Shown: positions 1-5,856 of the stretch, piece after piece
Position numbering within the stretch: position 1 is the stretch's first letter
Layout: every line of letters begins with the position of its first letter
NCBI GenBank assembly: GCA_009927375.1
Contig: RFNE01000251.1
Location: 1 to 5,856, forward strand
DNA length: 5,856 bases
Source of the DNA: Actinomycetota bacterium
GTDB lineage: Bacteria; Actinomycetota; Acidimicrobiia; Acidimicrobiales; Ilumatobacteraceae
Direction: 5' to 3'
Position numbers and translations under genes: made by a program
The notes under the pieces: generated by a model
Seen by the model: only the letters and a program-made list of their open reading frames with translations
Database searches by the model: none
What the model was told of the DNA's origin: nothing

Positions 1-451
1 TCCCCAGCAGGGCAAGACCGCGATCGTGCACGGCGACTACCGACTCGACAACTGCATGGTCGACGACGCGGGCAACGTGATCGCGGTCCTCGACTGGGAG
101 CTGTGCACCCTCGGCGATCCGATGGCCGACCTCGGACTGTTGATGGTCTATTGGACTGGACCGAACGACGAAGCCTCGACGTCCAACTTCGCGACCACGA
201 CGGCCGAAGGATTCCTCAACCGCAACGAACTCGCCGATCACTATGCAGCGGTCTCCGGTCGGGACATTTCACAACTCGACTACTACGTGTCGTTCGCGTA
301 TTGGAAACTCGCCTGCATCATCGAAGGCGTGTATGCGCGGTACATCGCGGGGGCGATGGGTACGCATGATCCGTCCTCTTTTGACGCATTCAAGACGCAA
401 GTTGAAGCTGCGGCACAGCGCGCCGAGGAAGTACTCGCACGCCTACACTGA
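1..451 (+). CDS. APH/ACAD10-like phosphotransferase family protein, C-terminal part (5' end outside window)
   Basis: The reading frame is open from base 2, giving 149 residues up to the TGA at 449-451; the N-terminal part of the kinase fold lies upstream of the window. Fragment residues 10-17 read HGDYRLDN, the catalytic loop of the aminoglycoside phosphotransferase (APH) superfamily, with D12 as the likely catalytic base and N17 a metal ligand. LDWE follows at 30-33, where D31 corresponds to the metal-binding Asp, then GDPMADLG at 38-45. This wording is typical of the ACAD10/ACAD11-like branch, common in actinobacteria beside acyl-CoA metabolism genes, rather than of true antibiotic kinases. 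The substrate cannot be told from the sequence. The C-terminal tail is Ala/Glu-rich helix. The PAC2-family gene starts 7 bp downstream in the same direction, so the two may share a transcript. The family call is secure; the physiological role is not known. Confidence 0.88.
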   Translation, partial: PQQGKTAIVHGDYRLDNCMVDDAGNVIAVLDWELCTLGDPMADLGLLMVYWTGPNDEASTSNFATTTAEGFLNRNELADHYAAVSGRDISQLDYYVSFAYWKLACIIEGVYARYIAGAMGTHDPSSFDAFKTQVEAAAQRAEEVLARLH

Positions 452-458
452 GCGCACG

Positions 459-1364
459 ATGAGCGACGCATACCGCATCTCGCCGAATTTCGCCGGTGCA
501 CTCCCGACGCTCAACGATCCGGTCCTCGTGATCATGCTCTCGGGCTGGATCGACACCTCGAACGCCGCAGCGACCGCGATGGAGGCCCTCGTTTCAGAGA
601 CCGGCGCGACGACGCTCATCGAGTTCGACGCCGACACCTTCATCGACTACCGCGCGCGTCGACCGATCATGGAACTTCGGGCAGGCGTCAACACCACGAT
701 CGACTGGTCGTTGCCGAAGATGCTGCTCGGCCGAGACGAATCCGAGCGCGACGTCCTGCTCCTCTCCGGCCCCGAGCCCGACACCCGCTGGCAACACTTC
801 GCAGCCACCGTCGCCGCACTCGCCGACCAACTGAAGGTGAAGTCCGCGTACGGTCTCGGTGCCTATCCAGTGGCAACCCCGCACACCCGCGCGGTGTACA
901 TCTCCTGCACGACGCCAAGCACTGAAGCCGCTGCACGCGTGCCGTTCCTGAAGAGCACGCTCGACGTGCCCGCCGGCGTGGAGGCCGTGCTCGAACACGC
1001 ACTGCACACCCGTGGCATCACCGCGATCGGTCTGTGGGCACAGGTTCCCCACTACGTCGCCTCGATGGCGTACCCCGCGGCATCGGTCGCACTCATCGAT
1101 GCGTTGTGCTCGACGAGCGGACTCGCGATCGACGTCTCCAGCCTTCGCGAACAGTCGACGACGCAACGCGAGCGCCTGAACGGACTCGTGATGGCGAACG
1201 CCGAACATGCCGCGATGCTCGCCAAGCTCGAGGAGGCTTTCGATGCTCAGCACGCGGCCTCCGACCCGGCCGCCACGGGCATCGGTGGTATATCACTGCC
1301 GAGCGGCGAGGAGATCGCGGCCGAACTCGAACAGTTCCTCCGCGAGCACAACACCGACTCATAA
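459..1364 (+). CDS. PAC2 family protein (proteasome assembly chaperone 2-like fold)
   Basis: This 301-residue protein looks like an actinobacterial PAC2-family member (the group that includes mycobacterial Rv2125 and Rv2714). Visible landmarks are a hydrophobic strand followed by GWIDTSNAA (residues 29-37), EFDADTFIDYRARRP (55-69), a LLLSGPEPD strand-loop (101-109), the YGLGAYPVATPHTR segment (131-144) and GLWAQVPHYV (191-200). The C-terminal third (about 228-262, then 282-297) is charged and helical with coiled-coil character, as in bacterial homologues. The name comes from similarity to a eukaryotic proteasome assembly chaperone; the bacterial role is not established, although actinobacteria often carry proteasomes. 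I chose ATG 459 because it sits just after the upstream stop codon and gives the usual family length; the frame stays open back to 243, but that stretch overlaps the phosphotransferase gene and encodes nothing PAC2-like. There is no strong Shine-Dalgarno sequence before it, so translation may depend on coupling to the upstream gene. Confidence 0.85.
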   Translation: MSDAYRISPNFAGALPTLNDPVLVIMLSGWIDTSNAAATAMEALVSETGATTLIEFDADTFIDYRARRPIMELRAGVNTTIDWSLPKMLLGRDESERDVLLLSGPEPDTRWQHFAATVAALADQLKVKSAYGLGAYPVATPHTRAVYISCTTPSTEAAARVPFLKSTLDVPAGVEAVLEHALHTRGITAIGLWAQVPHYVASMAYPAASVALIDALCSTSGLAIDVSSLREQSTTQRERLNGLVMANAEHAAMLAKLEEAFDAQHAASDPAATGIGGISLPSGEEIAAELEQFLREHNTDS

Positions 1365-1380
1365 GCGCGCGACCCCCCCT

Positions 1381-1389
1381 TGCTACGGT
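1381..1389 (+). promoter_or_regulatory. Possible extended -10 promoter element for the IclR gene
   Basis: TGCTACGGT fits the actinobacterial extended -10 pattern TGnTAnnnT. Transcription would begin around 1396, leaving a leader of roughly 30 nt before the ATG at 1428. No convincing -35 box lies at the expected distance, which would fall around the PAC2 stop codon. It is the only promoter-like match I see in the 63-bp gap, so it is plausible but weak. Confidence 0.3.
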
Positions 1390-1418
1390 GTGGGCAGAGG
1401 AAGTTCAAGTCAGTACGT

Positions 1419-1427
1419 GGGGGAAAG
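1419..1427 (+). promoter_or_regulatory. Ribosome binding site that decides the IclR start
   Basis: A purine run GGGGGAAAG lies directly upstream of ATG 1428. It supports that codon over the in-frame TTG at 1380, which has no such sequence before it and would add 16 residues that do not resemble an IclR N-terminus. Confidence 0.5.
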
Positions 1428-2279
1428 ATGCCGCACCGGAGCGACAACAAGCAGTTCGTCGAGGCACTCGCGCGTGGCCTCGACGTCATTCGCGCATTCA
1501 ATGAATTCAAACCAATTCGCACCGTGAGCGACTTGGCCGCCGAGCTCGATCTGGCTCGCCCCACGGTGCACCGCATCTTGCAAACCCTCGAACACCTTGG
1601 CTACGTCATCCAAACAGACAATGGGTACTACCTGAGCCCGAAGGTCCTCGACCTCGGCTTCGGGTACATCGCTACCCGCGGCTTCTATGGCGCCGCTCGG
1701 GCCCACCTGGAGAAACTCGCCGCCAAGATCGACCAAGCGATCTCGATCACCGAACTCGTCGAGTCGGACATCGTGTACGTCGGTCGAATCGAAGTGCCGA
1801 AGGTCGTTGCCTACCACGTCTCACTCGGCCAACGCCTGCCGGCACACTCGACATCACCGGGCCGCGTGCTGCTCTCGGGGTTGAGCGACGAGGAACTCGA
1901 TCGTCGCCTCGCCACTCCGTCACTTTCGCAAGTCGAACCGATGATCACACTTCCCGTTGACGAGCTGAAGGCGGAAATTCTCAAGATCAGAAAGCAGGGC
2001 TGGGCGATGACCAGTCAGACGATGTCCCTCGGCTATCGCGCGCTCGCTGCTCCGATCTACGACGCGACAGAAACCATGGTCGCCGCGATCGGAATCGTCG
2101 TCCACAGTTCAGAGATCTCTGAAGCCAAGTTGCGAGACGAGGTTCTCCCCGATCTCTTGGATGCTGCATCGAAAATCACCGAGGACTTCGTCACGATGGC
2201 CAAGCTTCCACGAAAGCGCGTATCGGTCGCCGAGCGCGGATACGTCAATTTCGCAGCGAGCGTCGCCACGAGCATATGA
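1428..2279 (+). CDS. IclR family transcriptional regulator, PcaR/PobR-like
   Basis: This 283-residue protein has the two-domain layout and normal length of IclR regulators. The N-terminal winged helix-turn-helix covers about residues 10-75: FVEALARGLDVIRAF (10-24) is the characteristic opening of the PcaR/PcaU/PobR branch, and TVSDLAAELDLARPTVHRIL (32-51) is the DNA-binding helix-turn-helix, followed by the wing GYVIQTDNGYYLSP (58-71). The effector-binding domain runs from about 85 to 258, with IVYVGRIEVPKV (115-126), the ligand-pocket segment HSTSPGRVLLSGLSDEEL (140-157), and GYRALAAPIYDATETMVAAIGIVV (202-225). The PcaR-type branch commonly controls aromatic-acid catabolism, acting as activator or repressor; the ligand here is unknown. 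The stop codon overlaps the start of the oxidoreductase gene by ATGA, so the two are almost certainly co-transcribed and coupled. The regulator probably controls its own operon, but I found no clear palindromic operator in the upstream gap. Confidence 0.92.
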   Translation: MPHRSDNKQFVEALARGLDVIRAFNEFKPIRTVSDLAAELDLARPTVHRILQTLEHLGYVIQTDNGYYLSPKVLDLGFGYIATRGFYGAARAHLEKLAAKIDQAISITELVESDIVYVGRIEVPKVVAYHVSLGQRLPAHSTSPGRVLLSGLSDEELDRRLATPSLSQVEPMITLPVDELKAEILKIRKQGWAMTSQTMSLGYRALAAPIYDATETMVAAIGIVVHSSEISEAKLRDEVLPDLLDAASKITEDFVTMAKLPRKRVSVAERGYVNFAASVATSI

Positions 2280-3247
2280 AAATCGATGGCGGCATCTCCG
2301 CCCATCTGCGGAGCACGGCTGCCAGCGCCAAAGAACTCGAGCGGCTCGGCTATTCGGGTGGCTGGACCGTAGAAACCGCACACGACCCATTCCTCCCGCT
2401 CACGCTCGCTGCTGAACACACCGAGCACCTCGAGCTCGGTACGTCGATCGCAGTCGCATTCGCCCGCAACCCGATGACACTTGCCAACATCGGCTGGGAT
2501 CTCCAGTCCTATTCAAAGGGCCGCTTCATCCTCGGACTCGGCAGCCAGATCAAGCCGCACATCACCAAACGGTTCAGCATGGAGTGGAGTCACCCCGCTG
2601 CACGCATGCGCGAGATGATCCTTGCCATCCGCGCGATCTGGCACACCTGGCAGACCGGCGAACCGCTCGCCTTCCGCGGCGAGTTCTACACGCACACCTT
2701 GATGACGCCGTTCTTCACCCCGGACAAGCGCGACCTCGCCGAGATCGGCACTCCCAAGATCTTCCTCGCAGGCGTCGGCGAACTGATGACCGAGGTGGCG
2801 GGCGAGGTCTGCGATGGTTTCATCTGCCACGGCTTCACGACGGAGCGCTACCTGCGCGAGGTGACGATTCCCGCACTCTTGCGTGGTCGCGCCAAGGCGG
2901 GCAAGACACTCGAGGGATTCGAGATCGTCGGGCCAAGTTTCGTCGTCACGGGCAACGATCAGCACGAGATGAACACCGCGGCGGACGCCACCCGCCAACA
3001 AATCGCCTTCTACGGCTCGACACCTGCATACTCCGGCGTCCTCGAGCTGCATGGCTGGGATGACCTTCATGGCCAACTGAATTCACTCTCCAAGCAGGGC
3101 AAGTGGGCCGAGATGGGTTCGTTGATCACGGACGAGATCTTGAACACCTTTGCCGTGGTCGGCCCGCCGAATCACGTCGCGGGCGAACTCCACCGTCGCT
3201 ACGGGGACGTCATTCAGCGCATCAACTTCTATGCGCCGTACGAGTGA
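2276..3247 (+). CDS. LLM class flavin-dependent oxidoreductase, probably F420-dependent (MSMEG_2256-like)
   Basis: This 323-residue protein belongs to the luciferase-like monooxygenase superfamily, a TIM-barrel fold that binds F420 or FMN. The sequence opens with a first beta strand (MKIDGGI), then GYSGGWTVETAHDPFLPL (25-42), LELGTSIAVAFARNPMTLA (52-70), and GRFILGLGSQIKPHITKRFS (82-101), followed by HPAARMREMILAIRAIW (106-122); this is the typical wording of the actinobacterial F420 subgroup named after MSMEG_2256. Further on are a PKIFLAGVGELMTEVAGEVCDGFICHGF strand-loop (160-187) and a C-terminal VGPPNHVAGELHRRYG (295-310). The substrate is not predictable; relatives occur in lipid, steroid and xenobiotic oxidation clusters. 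The start ATG 2276 overlaps the regulator's stop codon and has only weak purines in front, consistent with translational coupling. Use of F420 rather than FMN is inferred from family resemblance. Confidence 0.9.
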   Translation: MKIDGGISAHLRSTAASAKELERLGYSGGWTVETAHDPFLPLTLAAEHTEHLELGTSIAVAFARNPMTLANIGWDLQSYSKGRFILGLGSQIKPHITKRFSMEWSHPAARMREMILAIRAIWHTWQTGEPLAFRGEFYTHTLMTPFFTPDKRDLAEIGTPKIFLAGVGELMTEVAGEVCDGFICHGFTTERYLREVTIPALLRGRAKAGKTLEGFEIVGPSFVVTGNDQHEMNTAADATRQQIAFYGSTPAYSGVLELHGWDDLHGQLNSLSKQGKWAEMGSLITDEILNTFAVVGPPNHVAGELHRRYGDVIQRINFYAPYE

Positions 3248-3297
3248 TCCGACGACGTGGTCGAGCGTGATCGCCGACATCAAGTCGGCGTGACGAA
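3248..3297. other. Convergent intergenic gap
   Basis: This 50-bp spacer separates the oxidoreductase stop codon on the + strand from the deacetylase stop codon on the - strand. It encodes no gene on either strand, and the only structure I see is the hairpin listed separately. Confidence 0.8.
3272..3290. terminator. Perfect 7-bp hairpin between convergent genes, candidate bidirectional terminator
   Basis: CGCCGAC (3272-3278) and GTCGGCG (3284-3290) are exact inverted repeats around the loop ATCAA. The stem is GC-rich and sits exactly between two converging genes, where a bidirectional terminator is expected. No T-run follows on either strand, so it is not a classical intrinsic terminator; U-tract-less hairpins are common in actinobacteria. 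A second inverted repeat, GACGAA (3292-3297) with TTCGTC (3305-3310), lies immediately to its right and spans the deacetylase stop codon. Confidence 0.4.
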
Positions 3298-4349
3298 CTA
3301 GTTCTTCGTCGCAGCGAGTCCGTGTAGCCACGCCTGCACGTTGGTGCCGAGCGCGTTCACGTCGTAACCACCCTCTTGCAGCACCACGGTCGGCAGACCG
3401 AGCTGGCGCACGAGGTCTCCGCTGCGGCGGAAGCCGTCTTGGGTAACCGCGAGGTCCGAGATCGGGTCGGTGACGAAGGTGTCGAGACCGAGCGAGACGA
3501 TCAGGAGTCCCGGCGAGAATGCGCGAATCGCCTCACATGCACGATCCAGTGCCGACATGTACGGGTCGTCCTCGGTGCGCTTGGGCAACGGAATGTTCAG
3601 GTTTGCGCCGCGTCCACGACCGGTCCCCTCTTCGTCGGCGTAACCGGTGATGTAGGGATACGCGCGAGTCGGGTCACCGTGCAGCGAGACGTACTGCACG
3701 TCGTCGCGGCCGTAGAAGATCTCCTGCGTGCCGTTGCCGTGGTGGTAATCGACGTCGAGCACCGTCACCTTCGTGCCGAAGGTCGACGACACGTAGTGCG
3801 CGGCGACTGCCGCGTTATTGAAGAAGCAGTATCCGCCATAGAGATCTGTCGTTGCATGGTGACCCGGAGGGCGGCAGAGTCCGTAGGAGTTCGCCTCGCC
3901 ATCGAGCACGATCTTCGTTGCAGTGAGTGCCGTGTCGACCGCGCCACGGGCTGCGGTGTACGTGCCCTCGGTGAGCGGGGTCGTCGTTCGAAGCACCACC
4001 AACCGAGCTTCGCGTTCACGGCGGCCGGCTCTTCGAGGTCTTCCATGCCGCGACGCATCGCCGGGCGGTAGAACACGTCGGGGACGACTTCCCGCGACGG
4101 ACGCATCTCGCGCTGATAGTCCGCCCATGCGGTGGAGAGGAACCGATTGAGGCCCGGCACGTGTACGGCGTCGATCGGAGCGGTTCCCCACTCGGTCGGC
4201 GAGACGAACGTCATCGTCGGATCGGCGGCCAACGTCTCACGAATCGTCTCGGCGCGACCCGTGTGTTCGAACGGAGACATCGACTGCGACCAGGCGATCT
4301 CCTGGTGCGGATTGTGTCCGAGGTGTGCCGGTGTGTAGACGACCTTCAT
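3298..4349 (-). pseudogene. Histone deacetylase / acetylpolyamine amidohydrolase family gene, interrupted by a frameshift near 3988
   Basis: The protein is split between two minus-strand frames. From ATG 4349 the first frame gives a normal N-terminus (MKVVYTPAHLGHNP..., PFEHTGRAE at 27-35, DAVHVPGLNRFL at 60-71) up to KLGWWCF at 114-120. It then turns into nonsense that ends at 3765. The family sequence resumes at 3987 in another frame with TTTPLTEGTYTAARGAV and continues to the TAG at 3300-3298. Restoring one base between GA (3989-3988) and ACG (3987-3985) yields WCF-D-TTTPL and a 350-residue protein, close to the family's usual 340-350. With that repair the zinc-deacetylase residues are all present: RPPGHH (H164, H165), DVDYHHG (zinc ligands D201 and H203), LGLDTF (D290) and EGGYDV (Tyr329). 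These enzymes remove acetyl groups from acetylpolyamines or acetyl-lysine; the substrate here is unknown. As written the gene would not yield an active enzyme, but it shows no other decay, so a very recent mutation or a sequence error are both possible. Confidence 0.88.
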
Positions 4350-4355
4350 CGTGTG

Positions 4356-4362
4356 ACCTCCC
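4356..4362 (-). promoter_or_regulatory. Strong ribosome binding site of the deacetylase gene
   Basis: On the minus strand GGGAGGT lies 6-7 nt before ATG 4349, a near-ideal Shine-Dalgarno sequence and spacing. Its first G is the last base of the preceding gene's TAG stop codon (4364-4362), so ribosomes finishing the DsbA-like gene can reinitiate directly. Its integrity argues that the frameshifted gene was functional until recently, if it is truly broken. Confidence 0.65.
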
Positions 4363-4994
4363 TAGTCGAACTGTGGTGCCGCACGAAGCGACCGCTTGAT
4401 TTCTGCGACACCCGAACCTGCGATCGTGACGACCGCGTCCCACAACTTGAGTGCCTCTTCCCCGCGCGGAATCTTCGGTACGACCGGCCCGAACAAACTG
4501 GCGGCCTGCGGAGTGTTCGGGAAGAACGTGATGATCGGCGTGCCAACGTCACGTCCGGTGCGCTCGAGTGCGGTCTCCGTCTCGTGGCGAATCAATTCAT
4601 CATGAGTCGTGTCGTCGAGCGCCGAGGCCAAGTCGGTGGGCAGACCAGCTTCAGAAAGGACCCGAGTGATGAACTCACTCGGCGATCCAACGAGCATCTC
4701 GCGGTTGCCTTCGTTGTGCAGCGCACGTCCCAGTCGCGAGTAGTAGGCATCAACGGCTGCATTGCCGCCGAACGCTCGTGTAGCGCTCGCCACACGCAAC
4801 GAATGCAAGCCAACGTTGTGAATCTGTTCGTACTGTGAGTTCTCGCCGTAGCCGCGGGCCTCGTTGACGATTCGTAGCGAGATGAACTTCCAGGACACCT
4901 CGTACGACCGCTGCGACTGCACCTCTTTCACCCAGCGCGAGGTGATCCATGCCCACGGGCACACCGGGTCGAAGAAGAAATCTGCGTCGGCCAT
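4362..4994 (-). CDS. DsbA-fold oxidoreductase, similar to mycothiol-dependent nitroreductase Rv2466c
   Basis: This 210-residue protein has the thioredoxin-like fold with helical insertion of the DsbA family and matches, from memory, the mycobacterial Rv2466c type nearly end to end. It opens ADADFFFDPVCPWAWITSRW (2-21), with the active-site Cys12. It continues through LHSLRVASATRAFG (63-76), LGRALHNEGNRE (88-99), LSEAGLPTDLA (113-123), DVGTPIITF (149-157) containing the cis-proline P153, LFGPVVPKIPRGEEALKLWDAVVT (167-190), and the terminal PQFD. Rv2466c uses mycothiol and a CPWC motif to reduce oxidised thiols and nitro compounds. Here the second cysteine is replaced by Ala15 (CPWA), so any chemistry must be monothiol, relying on mixed disulfides with a small thiol. 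No signal peptide is visible, so it is probably cytoplasmic. ATG 4994 was chosen because the protein fold starts there; the frame extends to 5093 only as overlap with infB. An AAGG at about 5007-5004, overlapping the infB stop codon, is a suitable ribosome binding site. It lies in an operon with infB and the deacetylase gene. Confidence 0.88.
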   Translation of the reverse strand: MADADFFFDPVCPWAWITSRWVKEVQSQRSYEVSWKFISLRIVNEARGYGENSQYEQIHNVGLHSLRVASATRAFGGNAAVDAYYSRLGRALHNEGNREMLVGSPSEFITRVLSEAGLPTDLASALDDTTHDELIRHETETALERTGRDVGTPIITFFPNTPQAASLFGPVVPKIPRGEEALKLWDAVVTIAGSGVAEIKRSLRAAPQFD

Positions 4995-5005
4995 AGCCGA
5001 CAACC

Positions 5006-5856
5006 TTAGTCGCGAGCGATTTCGCGCAGGTCGTAGGTCTCGATGAGGTCGCCCTGCTTGAGATCCTGGAAGTCGCTCAAGCCGATACCGCACTCGAAGC
5101 CTTCGCGGACCTCACGCACGTCGTCCTTGAAGCGACGCAGCGAGGAGATCGCGCCCTTCCAGATGATCGTTCCGTCGCGCAAGAAGCGGACCTTGGATCC
5201 ACGCGTGATGACGCCCGAGCGAACGAAGCAACCCGCGATCGCGCCGACCTTCGGCGCGCGGAAGATCTCGCGCACCTCGGCTTCGCCGGTGACGACTTCC
5301 TCGAACTCCGGCGCGAGCATGCCCTTCATCGCCTTGTCGATGTCTTCGATCAACTTGTAGATGATTTCGTAGGTGCGGATCTCGACGCCCTCGGCCTCGG
5401 CCAGCTCGCGGACCTTGCGATCAGGACGCACGTTGAATCCGATCAGCGTGGCGTTGGTCGCGGCGGCGAGCGTGATGTCGTTCTCCGTGATGGCGCCGAC
5501 TGCGCGGTGCACGAAGGCCGCGCGCACGTCATCGCGTTCGAGCTTGCGCAAGCTCTCGGTGACCGCCTCGAGCGAACCATGCACGTCGGCCTTGATGATG
5601 ACGTTCAGCGTCGCCACTTCGCCGGCCTGGATCTGGGTGAAGATGTCTTCGAGCTTCACGCCGCGCTGCACGCGTGCATCGCCGCGCTGGCTGAGCGTGC
5701 GGAAGCGCTGCTCGCGAGCCTCTGCCACCGTGCGCGCAGTGCGCTCGTCCGGGGCCGCGCGGAACTCATCGCCCGCGCCAGGCACCGCGCTCAATCCGAG
5801 GATCTGCACCGGCGTCGATGGGCCAGCTTCCTTGATCTGCTCGCCGCGGCTGTTGA
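5006..5856 (-). CDS. infB: Translation initiation factor IF-2, C-terminal part (5' end outside window)
   Basis: The frame is open from the right edge (first full codon at 5854) to the TAA at 5008-5006, giving the last 282 residues of a protein usually of 800-1000. IF-2 is the GTPase that brings fMet-tRNA to the 30S subunit and promotes subunit joining. The GTPase domain is outside the window. What is visible begins in domain II with KEAGPSTPVQILGLSAVPGAGDEF (fragment residues 8-31), followed by the basic helical linker DERTARTVAEAREQR (36-50). Domain III has LNVIIKADVHGSLEAV (83-98) and VGAITENDITLAAAT (119-133). The fMet-tRNA-binding C2 domain has GEAEVREIFRAPKVGAIAGCFVRSGVITRGSKVRFLRDG (190-228) and the C-terminal FECGIGLSDFQDLKQGDLIETYDL (253-276). 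All are strongly conserved IF-2 signatures. The next gene downstream is the DsbA-like protein 11 bp away, not rbfA as in many bacteria. Confidence 0.97.
   Translation of the reverse strand, partial: NSRGEQIKEAGPSTPVQILGLSAVPGAGDEFRAAPDERTARTVAEAREQRFRTLSQRGDARVQRGVKLEDIFTQIQAGEVATLNVIIKADVHGSLEAVTESLRKLERDDVRAAFVHRAVGAITENDITLAAATNATLIGFNVRPDRKVRELAEAEGVEIRTYEIIYKLIEDIDKAMKGMLAPEFEEVVTGEAEVREIFRAPKVGAIAGCFVRSGVITRGSKVRFLRDGTIIWKGAISSLRRFKDDVREVREGFECGIGLSDFQDLKQGDLIETYDLREIARD

Noticed and set aside
1..451. Aminoglycoside resistance kinase
   Set aside because: The HGDYRLDN and LDWELCTLGDPMADLG wording fits the ACAD10/11-like housekeeping branch, not known resistance enzymes, and there is no mobile-element context.
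243..458. Upstream extension of the PAC2 frame
   Set aside because: The extra 72 codons overlap the phosphotransferase gene and do not look like a PAC2 N-terminus; ATG 459 gives the normal family length.
594..1253. Minus-strand open frame of 219 codons opposite the PAC2 gene
   Set aside because: Composition is typical of GC-rich antisense translation; the + strand has PAC2 family motifs along its whole length.
1373..1423. C7 run (1373-1379) that could pair with the G5 of the IclR ribosome binding site (1419-1423)
   Set aside because: Pairing does not extend beyond the homopolymer, and if transcription starts near 1396 the C-run is not in the message. Not enough to claim a riboregulator.
3965..4015. 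Programmed ribosomal frameshift in the deacetylase gene
   Set aside because: No slippery heptamer, internal Shine-Dalgarno or clear downstream pseudoknot is visible at the junction; a plain one-base deletion explains it better.
3376..4071. Long + strand open frame of 231 codons opposite the deacetylase gene
   Set aside because: It is an antisense shadow: the minus strand carries clear deacetylase motifs, and the + strand translation is Arg/Val-rich with no recognisable domain.
4161..4838. Long + strand open frame of 225 codons opposite the deacetylase start and DsbA-like gene
   Set aside because: It crosses two well-supported minus-strand genes and their ribosome binding site, and its product is Arg-rich with no family resemblance.

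Overview
The window is GC-rich, gene-dense bacterial chromosomal DNA, most likely from a high-GC actinobacterium. Three gene families point that way: a PAC2-family protein, a luciferase-like F420-type oxidoreductase, and a DsbA-fold protein closely resembling the mycothiol-linked mycobacterial protein Rv2466c. A member of Acidimicrobiia is my best guess from gene content and style, but no marker here proves it. I see no tRNA, rRNA, CRISPR array, insertion sequence or phage gene.

Left half, + strand (1-3247). The window opens inside an APH/ACAD10-type phosphotransferase gene (1-451). A PAC2-family gene follows after 7 bp (459-1364). A 63-bp gap carries a possible extended -10 promoter and a purine-rich ribosome binding site. 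Next comes an IclR-family regulator of the PcaR/PobR type (1428-2279), whose stop codon overlaps (ATGA) the start of an LLM-class, probably F420-dependent oxidoreductase gene (2276-3247). The overlap implies the regulator and oxidoreductase are made together, perhaps as part of a catabolic locus extending outside the window.

Right half, - strand (3298-5856). Transcription runs leftward from the 3' part of infB (translation initiation factor IF-2), through a DsbA-fold oxidoreductase gene (4994-4362), to a zinc-dependent deacetylase / acetylpolyamine amidohydrolase-like gene (4349-3298). Gaps are 11 and 12 bp and both downstream ribosome binding sites touch or overlap the preceding stop codon, so this looks like one operon. 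The deacetylase gene is interrupted by an apparent single-base deletion near 3988. Both halves are well conserved and all catalytic residues are present, so this is either a very recent pseudogene or a sequence error.

The two blocks converge at 3248-3297, a 50-bp gap holding a perfect 7-bp stem hairpin, with a second hairpin partly inside the deacetylase stop region. I did not find a novel defence or mobile system. The most useful observations are the frameshifted deacetylase, the CPWA (instead of CPWC) active site in the Rv2466c-like protein, the infB neighbourhood lacking rbfA, and the translationally coupled regulator-oxidoreductase pair.
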